Source of the DNA: Gossypium raimondii | Lineage: Eukaryota; Streptophyta; Magnoliopsida; Malvales; Malvaceae | Reading direction: 5' to 3' | DNA: 64,000 bases | Assembly: GCF_025698545.1 (NCBI RefSeq) | Contig: NC_068577.1 | Coordinates: 7,269,501-7,333,500 of the forward strand | In this document: positions 10,500 to 21,112 of the stretch, piece by piece | Layout: each line of letters starts with the position of its first letter | Position numbering within the stretch: position 1 is the first letter of the stretch | Position numbers and translations under genes: made by a program | The notes under the pieces: model-generated | What the model saw: the letters and a program-made list of their open reading frames with translations, nothing else | Told to the model about the DNA's origin: nothing | The model's database searches: none

Positions 10500-13348
10500 T
10501 CCATATTGTCAAATTGTAGTAAAAGGGTCACATTTCTTCAATCATAATTTCAATAACAGTAAAATAAAATTAAATAATTTAATTGCCAAAGAACTTACAG
10601 TGGTTGTGTGAAAAGAAGACGATCAACTGTGGGTGGAGCAAGCAATCAAACAAGCCGCTTCAATAGAAAGCAATATCACACTATCAAAGAAAAATGAACA
10701 ATACAAATTTAGAATCTTAACGAAGCAAAAAATAGAACTTTAACATTAACATTAACAATGAATATTTGTTTTTAATCAACAATGTTACAAATTTAACATT
10801 AACAAACCACATTTTTCTTTAAACAATTTTTAAAAGCACTTTCAATCATAATAACAATGAATATTTGTTTTTAATCAACAATGTTACAAATTTAACATTA
10901 ACAAACCACATTTTCTTTAAACAATTTTTAAAAGCACTTTCAATCATAATAACAATGAATATTTGTTTTTAATCAAGTTGTTTACTTGATTATATCTAAT
11001 GATCCAATTTTTATTTTATTTACTCATGATTGGATTGAGTTTAATTTATAATGGTTCAAAAGTCGATATATATGTAATATTATTAAAATAATATTTTAAT
11101 TTTAATTATTTAAAATATTTTTAATTAATGCGTTGTATATGAATATACACATTTAATTAGTTTTATTTTTAATAAAATGTTTCTAATTTATTCCTTCAAT
11201 TTTAATCACCTTACAATTTATTCATTGTATTATATCTAACGCCCATCTAAGTAATCACTAGTGCAAGAAATCCTATAATTTCGTATGAATGTCAAGTTTA
11301 CAATCTTATCTTCTTTAGTGATACATTATGCTTTTGATTTTACAATATGTGACCCATATAAGCTTATTGTTTTAGGAGGCTCTCATCTAGTTAAATAGAT
11401 GATTTTCAAGCTCTTTTATCCATAGACTTGATGAATGTTCACATCTCAATCTTCCAATAGGCATAGTTTATTTTGTAAATAAGTAGTTTTGAAGTTGAGC
11501 TACCTTCCTTCATAAAATTTATTTTAACTCACCAAATAGAAAATCACACCAAAAGCTTTTGTTATTAGGCTTTAATACCAATTAAAAATGTGTTTGGAAG
11601 GACTTGTTAAATAGACTTGTTGTATATACTTGTTGGCATAAATTGTGAGACAAAAATGTATGAACAAATCCAAGAACAATAACAGCAATTGCTTATGCAA
11701 TTCAATATCAAATCTTTCTAGATTTAATGTTTGGATTTTAAGAAGTTAAGGGGAATCCTTTCTTGGACTGGATAATATTTTGTACAAATGCAACAACAAT
11801 AGGAACCATAACCATAGACATGAAAAAGGAACCAAACAAAATATAACCAAGAAGTGGAAATTGTCGCCTCGCTATTAAATCAAACTCTAAAAGAGAAGTA
11901 ACGGGACTCACCGAAAGAAGCATGAACAATTCTATTAAGCAACTTAGGTAGAAGATGAGTTATACTAATAAAAGGATAAAGATCTAGGCAACCAAAATGG
12001 TGACAAAATTTTCGCAGGAAGTTATAATCACTAGGTGTAGAGATGCATGTAGAAAGAAATCAGACATCAAAATCTCATAAATATACATGCACAAATGGTT
12101 CATCATGATAACTACCTCAACTCGTTTTTTTTTTTGAAACATGTTAAATCCAATGACTCACTTTCACAATGACTGACCATTAAACTAATAAATAGACATA
12201 GCACGGCCAGAAAAGAACCTTTTATTCAATATATGCCAGCCCAAAAAGCTATGAAAATTCCATCCAGAAAAAAACCATGTATATTACGGTTTCATGTATT
12301 CTTTAACTATCCAAATATTTGGGTTTTTTATTATCTTATAGAACCTCAAACTGAAGTTGTTCTCACTGCAATTGTGTTTAAACTAGTAGAAAATACCAGT
12401 ACCCCGACCGAAAATTCTCACCGAAATAAAAAAATTAGGCAGTATTGAAAACTCAAAGGGTCAAACTCAAAATAAAAAATTAGGCACAAATCATGAAGTG
12501 AACTTTACTGAACGACAACCTAATCTACATATCGAATATTGAAAAGAGAAATTATATGTTAGATATAAAACGATTGCTAAACCAAGAAAGAAGTTGACCA
12601 ATTACAACACACATATGCTTACTCCTATTCGTCTTTTCATGTCCAAGATTTAAAATTTCGAGTTCCAGTTTCCACCAGCAACAACAACCTTTAAGAAATA
12701 GAACTCTACTCGGAACTCTTAAGCTAATTAAAATACAGGAATCCATAGAAATTAATCCAATAACACAAACCCATCAAAGTAAACCAATCAAACTTAAAAT
12801 TTGACATCGTAAAGAAGGAAAATAACTACTCAAAATCAAATCTGAAACAGAAAAAAGCTCAATTTCTTGAACCTAATGGATCAACAGGGAAAAAAACAGC
12901 GACAAATTTAGAGCTGCAAACATTAAAGCAGTTTGAGAGCAAAAGAGAGTTACAAACCTTGGTTTAGCTTTCAGTTGCAGTAAACTTGGAAACCCACCAA
13001 ATGAGAGCAAACGAAAGAGTGACAGAGAGAAAAATAAAAGAAAAGGTTGAGAAGGCCAAGCGTAAATTGTGTTGTAAAAAATATTAGAGAGACAGAGAGA
13101 GCAAATCTGCAGAAACCCCAAGCTAGAAGGAAGAAACAGAAGACAAAAAGGGGAAGCGTCGATCAAGAGGGTAAAACAGGGGATAAAACTAAAACATGAG
13201 CTAAACTGACCAAAAGGAAGAGAATAGAAATCGGTAGATTTTGGGGATTACGTCCGTAATATAGACCCGTATTAGCCAATACACCGAACCAAATAAAGGA
13301 TTAAGTGGGATTAAATGGGGCCCACGAAATAGGGGTGTAATGGCTATG
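10500..13348. other. Non-coding right arm of the Harbinger element
   Basis: No convincing coding region is visible. It contains a direct repeat of about 98 bp at 10754-10985 (two full units and part of a third) and a purine-rich tract at 13010-13150 that could be 5' leader of the transposase transcripts. The part at about 11200-12900 matches nothing I recognise and could be an older nested insertion. Confidence 0.45.
10754..10985. repeat. 98-bp direct repeat
   Basis: The words AACAATGAATATTTGTTTTTAA, then AACAATGTTACAAATTTAAC, then AAAAGCACTTTCAATC recur with a period of 98-99 bp starting at 10754, 10853 and 10951. The last copy is partial. Units are nearly identical, so the duplication looks recent. 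Confidence 0.85.
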
Positions 13349-13376
13349 CCAGTATACCCAACCAAACATGGTGTAA

Positions 13377-14071
13377 AGGTAAGGTATTTCATAGAAACTA
13401 TTTTAAAAATAATTTATTTCCTCTATGTTGTATAAGAGAATAGAAAGCACTATTCTCTAAATACAATGCATTTATCTCGAATTAGAACAATATAGTTACA
13501 ATATAGTTGGACTCAACTTATTCAAACAATAATGAAAGTAGAGACATAGTGAATAGTTAATAAATTCAATTTGATAGTTTTCTTGAAATTCCTTTCCAAT
13601 TTAGAATAATGGATGTTGAGAGGAGTAAAGGGGTTGATTTTAAGGTTATTTTTAGATAAAAGGGATTGTAGTTGTTACGTATCAACTTCAACTTTGGCAC
13701 ATAAATATTTTTGAAGCATATGTTTGTGAAGAGTTGAAGCATTTGGCCTTTGCTTATTATTAACCTTTTAGCGGCAATTTGCAGACATTTTCCATTTTTT
13801 ATTTCACAGCATTTTCATTGCCTTCTTTATAATTTTTACCTTCTTTTTTCTTAATTCAAAACTTCAATATCCATTTCTTCATAAAATCCCCAATTTTTTT
13901 TAAAAAAAAAATCTCGATTTAGGGTTTCCCCTCATTTCTCCAGAAAACCTACCTCCTCCTTTGCCTTTTTAATTCTTCCATGGCAAAGCTTGCTTCTTTT
14001 TTCACCACTTCAGTCCCACTTCCACGAAATTAAATTTTTTTTTCCCATTTTTTCTTAAAAAAATCAATTAC
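13377..14071 (+). promoter_or_regulatory. FRS5-like upstream region and 5' leader
   Basis: This is the 700-bp gap between the Harbinger right end and the FRS5-like start codon. From about 13780 it becomes pyrimidine-rich (poly-T and CTT tracts), as plant 5' leaders often are. An upstream ORF of 17 codons, ATG at 13980 and TAA at 14031-14033, ends 38 bp before the main ATG and could lower translation. No TATA box was assigned with confidence. Confidence 0.45.
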
Positions 14072-17000
14072 ATGGACCCGGAGATTCTCGAATTCGATAT
14101 AGGCTTAGGCGGAGGAGGTAGCAGCGGTCGCGACGGCGACGATGATGCCAATATAGGGTTAGACGTTGATGAGGACATGGCTGATAGTCCCGCTCCCTCT
14201 TCAATTCTCGCTTCTAATAGCAATGGAGGTGGCTTCGGAACCGGCGGCGGTGAAATTTACCTTCCAGAAGGTGACCTACTGGATCTCGAGCCTTATGAAG
14301 GTATGGAATTCGAGTCTGAAGAAGCCGCTAAGGCCTTCTACAATTCGTATGCTCGCCGTGTCGGTTTTAGTACGCGTGTGAGTTCTTCTCGCCGTTCCAG
14401 GCGCGACGGAGCGATTATTCAGAGACAGTTTGTTTGTGCTAAAGAAGGGTTTAGGAATTTGAATGAGAAGAGAACTAAGGATAGGGAGATTAAGCGTCCT
14501 CGTACTATAACTAGAGTAGGGTGTAAGGCTTCCTTGTCTGTTAAAGTGCAAGATTCTGGGAAATGGGTTGTGTCTGGATTTGTTCGAGAACATAATCATG
14601 AGCTTGTTCCACCTGATCAAGTTCATTGTCTTAGGTCTCATAGGCAAATATCTGGGCCTGCCAAGACTTTGATTGATACATTGCAAGCTGCTGGGATGGG
14701 ACCTCGTAGGATTATGTCTGCTTTAATAAAAGAATATGGTGGAATTAGTAAGGTTGGGTTTACAGAAGTGGATTGTAGGAACTATATGAGGAATAATCGG
14801 CAGAGGAGCTTGGAAGGAGATATTCAATTACTCTTGGACTATTTGAGGCAAATGCAAGCTGAGAACCCGAATTTCTTTTTCGCTGTTCAGGGTGACGAGG
14901 ATCAAGCTTTGACGAGTAATGTATTTTGGGCTGACCCCAAGTCTAGGATGAATTATACTTACTTTGGGGATACTGTTACCTTTGATACTACCTATAGGTC
15001 GAACAGGTATCGATTACCTTTTGCACCTTTCACTGGGGTAAACCACCATGGACAGCCAATTTTGTTTGGATGTGCTTTCTTAATAAATGAATCGGAAGCA
15101 TCGTTTGTTTGGCTGTTCAAGACTTGGCTTATGGCAATGTCTGGTCGCCCTCCGGTGTCTATCACCACTGATCATGATGCTGTTATACGATCAGCCATTA
15201 CACAGGTTTTCCCTGAGACTCGGCACCGTTTCTGCAAATGGCACATCTTCAAGAAATGCCAAGAGAAGTTGTCCCATGTGTTCCTTAAGCATCCGACGTT
15301 TGAGGCGGATTTCCATAAGTGTGTTAACTTGCCTGAGTCGATTGAGGAGTTTGAGTCTTGTTGGCTGTCTCTTGTAGATCGATACGAACTCAGGGATCAT
15401 GAATGGCTTCAGATGATGTACAATGATCGCAGGCACTGGATCCCTGTATATCTGCGGGACACTTTTTTTGCTGAGATGTCTATAACTCAACGAAGTGATA
15501 GCATGAACTCATACTTTGATGGCTTTGTGAATGCTTCAACTAATCTAAATCAGTTCTTTAAGCTCTATGAGAAAGCTCTGGAGAGTCGAAATGAGAAAGA
15601 AGTGAAAGCTGATTATGATACAATGAACACTTCCCCTGCTCTGAAGACCCCATCTCCAATGGAGAAACAGGCGTCAGAGCTTTATACCAGAAAACTGTTT
15701 ACGAGATTTCAGGAGGAGTTAGTTGGGACTCTGACATTCATGGCATCAAAATCAGACGATGATGATGATGTTATAACATATCAGGTGGCAAAGTTCGGAG
15801 AGGATCATAAATCCTACTATGTTAAGTTCAATGTTTTAGAAATGAAGGCCGCTTGTAGCTGCCAGATGTTTGAGTTTTCTGGTCTTCTATGTAGACATGT
15901 ATTGGCAGTTTTCAGAGTAACCAATGTCCTTACGCTCCCATCTCATTATATTTTGAAACGATGGACGAAAAATGCAAGGAGTAGTGTTATATTAGAAGAA
16001 CGTTCTAGCGATGTATATACTAATTATCTTGAATCTCATACAGTCCGGTATAATACCCTACGCCATGAGACCTTCAAACTTGTTGATGAAGGATCAAAGT
16101 CTTTAGACACTTGCAATGTGGCAATAGATGCTCTCCAACAGGCTGCCAAAAGAGTTGCACTTGCAACAAAGAATGAGGGCAGGGCTACACTGGTTAACGG
16201 GCGGATCAGGGGGGACTCTGCACGTGATGCTAGTCGGGCAAATACCACTAATCACAAAATGCCCTGTCAACCATTATCTGAGGTCAGAACTATTATTCTA
16301 TTATTCCCGTTGCTTGGTCTACATATAATGTATTGAATGGAAAAGCTATGTACATGAGTCCTTTCCTTCAGTACCTGGCCTACTGTTTGCGTTTGAAATT
16401 GTTTTTATCGTATTAAGACTTACCACTAAGATTTTTTTCTGTTCAAACTTTCTCCATGGATATATCATTTAACATATAGGTAGCTCTAGAAATTATGTTG
16501 TACACTTGTAAAGGTTTTGATTGCATCATCAACTTAAAGGGCACACCCGAATTGTAGTGTCAGTGGGAACAGATAAAAGGCATACAGTTACCTCAGCGGC
16601 TTCAGCACTTGAAACTAGAACAGAGATTCTCTCATTTTCTGTAGCAAGTACCTCTAGGTTTAATCCATCTGTTATTGTTTTTGACAATTATGTCTTTGCT
16701 CTTCATCATATTGCTAATATATCATTTTTCTTTGAAGTGAAATGAAATATATGCTTGATGAATTTGTAAGCTATGTTGTTAGCTTTGTGGCTTTGATATG
16801 ACTCGTTTTGCTGTCCCTCATGCTTTTGTTTTATAGAGGCACTGTTTTTGCATTATAGATCATGCTCATTCCATATTCGATATAACGTTGGGTGCTTTGC
16901 TGTTTTTCAGGATGACATGGACAAGAAGATCCGAGAACTTACAAATGAGCTGGACTATGCGAGTCGAAAATGTGAAGTTTACAGGTCGAATCTGCTTTCT

Positions 17001-17084
17001 GTTTTAAAAGACATTGAAGATCATAAGCTGCAGCTGTCAATTAAAGTGCAAAATATAAAGATCAGCATGAAGGATGGCCTGTGA
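14072..17084 (+). CDS. FRS5: FAR1-related sequence 5-like protein
   Basis: The CDS is join(14072..16282, 16911..17084), 794 aa. The junction is GAG|gtcaga ... tttttcag|GAT in phase 0. Family: FHY3/FAR1 nuclear proteins, transcription factors derived from a MULE transposase. Visible parts are an acidic, Gly-rich N-terminus (1-75); a FAR1 C2H2 WRKY-like zinc finger (about 85-180, ending EHNHEL); a MULE core (about 300-395, with TFDTTYRSNRYRLPFAPFTG and TTDHDAVIR); a SWIM finger (about 594-618, CSC...CRH); and a coiled-coil tail in exon 2 ending IKISMKD. Length and wording match Arabidopsis FRS5 (At4g38180, about 788 aa). Exon 1 reads on for 17 codons into the intron, so an intron-retained form would lack the coiled coil. 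Confidence 0.92.
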
Positions 17085-18129
17085 TGCTGCAAAACATTTC
17101 TCCTATATAGTTTCGATTTTAATCTCATCTGATTTTGTATTTCAAGTCTTTGTCTTCAATCCGACCCTAGGCTTTCCTTCACCTTTGAATGCTGATAGAA
17201 CAATTAGGAAAGGCCTCAGTCTGGTGGCCATGTATAGTATAATCGATGTGTTTTAGCCATTTAGGTGCACAGTTTGTCAATTTGAGTTTCTTTCTGTAGA
17301 ACCGTGTTGAGAGTTGGTGACCCTGTGTCAATAATATAGTCTGTAAGATTTCTGGGTAACTGCTTCATGCATCAAAATGATTAAACTTCTAAATTTTGAA
17401 CCGAACTCAGAAAACCGATATGATTAATCCAAATTTGACCAAATTCAATTTCACTATAAAAGTCATTCAGCCCAACCTAAAATGATTAAGACGCAACTGT
17501 GACTCGACTTGAAACATGATTATAAAATCCAAATGGTTCAAAATTGAAATTTATTCGAACTCAAAGTATTGCAAACTTAAAATGAGTATGAATCCAAATT
17601 GATCTCACCCAAAATCAACTCAACTAACATGTTTGAGAATTATGGTTTCCAACTGTAACAGTGGAGGTAAAAACATTGCATCATTGGGGGTAGGGATGGC
17701 AATTTGGATCTTTATAGATATCCGATCCATTGTATTGATTTGAATATTGCATATTTAGATAATATTTGATTACAGATTTTAAAACTATTATCCACTGTAG
17801 ATGTGGATAGATACCTTGAGCTTAAACTGACTCGAACTTAAATGACCCTAAACTCAAAATGGCTCAATTGGTCTCACCCAAAATCAACTCAACTGGCTCA
17901 ATATGTTGAAAAAATTATAAAGGAATTTGGAACTTAGGCTTCATAGTTCATAGGGCATTAAGTCAGATGTTATAATAAAAGCTGCAATTGCTGCTGATCT
18001 TAATTTCTGATAGATAAAGTTCAGAAAAATATTCAAAATTCACTTCATGTACCAATGGTGACAATCAAGCTACAATATGAAAAATGATAATCAAAAGAGA
18101 ATTTGAAAGTGGCTAATGGCTATAGTACC
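17085..18129. other. Intergenic, tail-to-tail between FRS5 and MTERF6
   Basis: This holds the 3' ends of the two convergent genes. It contains degenerate AACTCAACT / CTCAAAATG-rich text (17380-17640 and 17820-17900) and a dispersed-repeat-like block at 17690-17820 (GGGATGGCAATTTGGAT, then GATATCCGATCC). No gene is seen. Confidence 0.5.
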
Positions 18130-19128
18130 TCAGGCAAGTCCTTCAAACAAACCAAACTTCAATAGAAACTTCTTGTGATTGCAGTCTAGCATTTCACTTA
18201 AGCTACAATTGACATCCTTCTCTTTTAAAAGCCGGTGCCGCAACTCTACTCGCTTCTTTAAACCGTGCCGGAAAAAGTCAGGGTAATTAGCTACTTCATC
18301 GATTTGCCTCCCCATCACCTCAACCAAGAACTTAATCCTAGGTTCTAAGGAATTCTTGATGCTCTTGATTAGAATAGGGGGATAGCCAGTCACCAAAGCT
18401 GCTATCTGTCTATCCTCAAATCCACTTCTTTCAAGATATGCAAAGTTTGGTCTTAGAATCTTGTCAACATCACGGCACAAGACTTCGGGAAAGTTCATGG
18501 TCACTGTTTGAAGATCTGTCTTGGATAAACCAACCGATTTTAAGAACTCGGTTGTAGGACGTAGCCTTTTGTTGACACTATAACCCATTATAAACGGGTA
18601 TTTTGCCAGAACTTTACCGATCATCCATTCTCTGGTAAGGCCAAGTGTGGCAAGGAAGTTAACAATATCTGTGAGTTTAGATTCAATGCTATAACTGATA
18701 AGCCTAGGATTTAGCAATATCATTTTGCCTAGTTGCCTTTCAGAGACTCCCAATGCTTGAAAGAAAGCCAAGAGTGGGCAAAGCTTCTCTTCCACACTGT
18801 GTGAGACTATTTGAGGGAATCTAGCAATGGCAGAAGCAACTTCGCGGCGTTCGGTTCCTAGCGTAGCAAGGCACTCTACCATGGGGACAAGCTTCTCATA
18901 TAGACCAAGGGCAAGGATTTTGGGGCACTTGGAAACAACAGAAGGTAGCTTTCTCTCTTGAATACCAATGCTTTTCAGGTAAGACCAGTTTTCGGAGGCT
19001 CTTTCCTTGTGCACGCCTTGAAGGCGCTTACATTTCTTGAACATTTCATTGATGCTTTTATCATCAAAACCTTTGTCTCTGAAGAACCACATGATGCTAC
19101 CACCATTTTGACAGCTAGTAACATCCAT
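18130..19128 (-). CDS. MTERF6: mTERF domain protein, mTERF6-like
   Basis: A single-exon CDS of 332 aa. It is built of repeated helical mTERF motifs of about 35 residues, each with a proline near an LxxxP/FPxxLxxS pattern (KCPKILALGLYEKL, RFPQIVSHSVEEKL, LNPRLISYSIESKL, KYPFIMGYSVNKRL, NFPEVLCRDVDKIL, GYPPILIKSIKNSL). Length and the ends (start MDVTSCQNGG, CSLSEMLDC near the C-terminus) match Arabidopsis mTERF6/PDE191 (At4g38160). That protein acts in plastids and mitochondria and is reported to act in plastid tRNA-Ile maturation. The ATG at 19128 lies about 5 bases after a likely 3' splice site, so the leader is probably spliced, with a donor at 19568. It is convergent with FRS5 and divergent from the PPR gene. 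Confidence 0.92.
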   Translation of the reverse strand: MDVTSCQNGGSIMWFFRDKGFDDKSINEMFKKCKRLQGVHKERASENWSYLKSIGIQERKLPSVVSKCPKILALGLYEKLVPMVECLATLGTERREVASAIARFPQIVSHSVEEKLCPLLAFFQALGVSERQLGKMILLNPRLISYSIESKLTDIVNFLATLGLTREWMIGKVLAKYPFIMGYSVNKRLRPTTEFLKSVGLSKTDLQTVTMNFPEVLCRDVDKILRPNFAYLERSGFEDRQIAALVTGYPPILIKSIKNSLEPRIKFLVEVMGRQIDEVANYPDFFRHGLKKRVELRHRLLKEKDVNCSLSEMLDCNHKKFLLKFGLFEGLA

Positions 19129-20086
19129 GTCTGCTACAAAGGCACAAGCAGATAAATGACATTAACTCTAGAAACAATCATATAAATTCACATTCACTTG
19201 AAGACTAAAAAAGTAAATTATGTTGCAATGGAGCCATAGTTAAGAAGCTGGAAAGCACAAGTTAGCTTCCCTGGAATTATCATCAAAAGAAGCAAGCAAT
19301 GAAAAAAAATGGTGCCTCTTGAAGGAAGATTCTTACAAAGATAAATTACTAAATAACAGTAAAAAAAGAAGATGGATTCAAGGGGCTGCAAGAAACAAAC
19401 AATTGATAATAGAATTTCATCAAGTGAATGACACCAAGCAACAAAGCAAAGGTTTCCCAAGAGAGTGTTCTAAACAAAATACAGAAAAAGAAAGAAAGAA
19501 AGAAAGAAACACAGACAATTTTACAGTGGGTTTCTGAGGTTGATTGAAAGATGCAACATTACCTTTACCTATTGAAACTGAAATAGCGAAAAACAAAGGC
19601 AAAACCCAAGTGCTCTCTGCAAGTGACTAGGTTGTGGGTGCATTAGAGCTTCATAAGCTAATGGCGTGGAAAAGGAGCATTGAGCTCTGACTCTGGGTAT
19701 TTTATAAAACCTTATCTTAATATCCAGTGCCCCTTCGCTAATGGGGTCTTAGTTTACCGCTGAAAGAAAAACAAGAAGTTGCTCACTTTTGCTCCCCATA
19801 TTACCGCTATTACCCTTCATGCTTGTATTTAAAGTACTGTTTTACCCCTAAAGGTCTAAACTTTTCCCCTTTGTTTTCTTTTGGGCTAAAAAAACCTAAC
19901 TTCCCTAAGCTTAAACCCTCGTTCCCTGTCAAACCCATTGTTGTTTCTTTGAATTGTAGAAAAAAACAGCCTTTGGTACTTTTTGGGGGCTCAAAACCCT
20001 AACATTCCCTGTGAAACCCATAGCAGTTTTCCTTGCATTGAAGAAGAAAAAGAACAGCCTTTGGTACTAGAAACCAGTGCTGCAAT
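19129..20086. promoter_or_regulatory. Shared upstream region of MTERF6 and the PPR gene
   Basis: These 958 bp separate two divergent start codons. The left part (to about 19690) is probably the spliced 5' leader of MTERF6, with a GT donor at 19568-19567. An upstream ORF in that leader (ATG 19643, minus) runs 24 codons and its TAG stop ends exactly at the donor. An (AAAG)n tract lies at about 19487-19508. That leaves roughly 400 bp (19690-20086) as a candidate bidirectional promoter. Its right part contains a duplicated phrase, AACAGCCTTTGGTACT, at about 19966 and 20053. Confidence 0.55.
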
Positions 20087-21112
20087 ATGGAATCATCACA
20101 AGCTCGGCGGGTTTTAACGAAGCTGATGAAGGTTTTAACTTTGAAGCCCCATCACCCCGTTTCAAGGGCAGCACCTTCGTCATGTGTCTTGCAAACGCGC
20201 TTTTTCAGCGATATAAAACGACCCATCACTGAAAATGAATCCATCAGGAGCAATGAGGATGATGATGGGGCTACCGAACATATTCCCAAACGACCCTTAA
20301 GGGGTCGAAGGCCTTTCAATCCGTCTTTTAGAGAAACCGAAGGAGCCAGCTTTGATCGTAATCGTTCCTCGTTTCAATCCCCCAATGCCAAATTTGCTTC
20401 TGATCCTACAAAGAAGAGAGAAGATTCTCAATCTGATGTTAACTTCTTGGAAAAATTCAAGCTTGGGCTTGAAAACAAGAGAGAAAGAGTACCCTCTGAG
20501 TCAGAAGCAATGCATAGAAAAGAGCATGAAGAAAAGCTTTCCCCACCAGAGGATGCTGATGAGATTTTCAAGAAAATGAAAGAGACAGGTCTTATCCCCA
20601 ATGCTGTAGCCATGCTTGATGGTCTATGTAAAGATGGGCTTATCCAAGAAGCAATGAAGCTTTTTGGATTAATGAGGGAAAAGGGTACAATCCCGGAAGT
20701 TGTAATATACACAGCTGTTGTTGATGGCTTCTGCAAAGCACACAAGCTTGAGGATGCAAAGAGAATTTTCAGGAAGATGCAATCAAAAGGTGTGATCCCC
20801 AATGCTTTTAGTTATACTGTTTTGATTCAAGGATTGTATAAATGTAAGCACTTGGATGATGCCATTGAGTTTTGTTTGGAAATGGTTGAAGCTGGACATT
20901 CTCCAAATGTCACCACATTTGTGGGCTTGGTTGATGGATTGTGCAAGGAGAAGGGTGTGGAAGAAGCAGTGAATGTTATTGGAACCTTAAAACAAAAGGG
21001 ATTTCTGGTTAATGATAAAGCTGTTAGACAGTTTCTGGATAAGAGGGCTCCTTTTTCACCTTTGGTTTGGGAAGCAATATTTGGGAAGAAAACCTCTCAG
21101 AAAGCATTCTAA
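20087..21112 (+). CDS. P-class pentatricopeptide repeat protein, small
   Basis: A single-exon CDS of 341 aa with a start ATG at 20087. The N-terminus is rich in Arg, Ser and hydrophobic residues without acids (ARRVLTKLMKVLTLK...RFFSDIK), typical of a mitochondrial or plastid targeting peptide. A charged, disordered stretch follows (about 45-150). The C-terminal half holds about four tandem 35-residue P-type PPR motifs (about 172-311), recognisable by GLCK, GFCK, GLYK and GLCK and by closing IPE/IPN/SPN. No E, DYW or SMR domain is present, so it is not a typical RNA editing factor. PPR motifs bind single-stranded organelle RNA. Its position beside MTERF6 matches Arabidopsis At4g38150. Confidence 0.88.
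   Translation: MESSQARRVLTKLMKVLTLKPHHPVSRAAPSSCVLQTRFFSDIKRPITENESIRSNEDDDGATEHIPKRPLRGRRPFNPSFRETEGASFDRNRSSFQSPNAKFASDPTKKREDSQSDVNFLEKFKLGLENKRERVPSESEAMHRKEHEEKLSPPEDADEIFKKMKETGLIPNAVAMLDGLCKDGLIQEAMKLFGLMREKGTIPEVVIYTAVVDGFCKAHKLEDAKRIFRKMQSKGVIPNAFSYTVLIQGLYKCKHLDDAIEFCLEMVEAGHSPNVTTFVGLVDGLCKEKGVEEAVNVIGTLKQKGFLVNDKAVRQFLDKRAPFSPLVWEAIFGKKTSQKAF

Larger units (their letters stand above)
6817..13373 (-). mobile_element. PIF/Harbinger DNA transposon (about 6.56 kb), defective
   Basis: Terminal inverted repeats GAGTACGTTTGGTTCGC (left, from 6817) and CACCATGTTTGGTTGGG (right, reverse strand, from 13373) share the GTTTGGTT core of this superfamily. Both ends are flanked by TAA (6814-6816 and 13374-13376), the 3-bp target typical of PIF/Harbinger. 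Inside, on the minus strand, are a DDE transposase ORF (10478-9156) and a Myb/SANT-like ORF (8814-7758), the usual two-gene set. Both carry inactivating stops. Subterminal repeats of a 16-bp TGTAATGGAATAGAGGC-type unit sit just inside the left end. The right end lies about 700 bp upstream of the FRS5 start codon. Confidence 0.8.

Noticed and set aside
16521..16745. Possible extra FRS5 exon between the two called exons
   Set aside because: The phase-0 junction of 16282 to 16911 gives the expected family C-terminus, and no clear acceptor/donor pair in the right phase supports a middle exon.
14072..17084. FRS5 gene as an active MULE
   Set aside because: It has the domain order and length of the domesticated FHY3/FAR1 family, a conserved intron and gene neighbours, and no terminal repeats.
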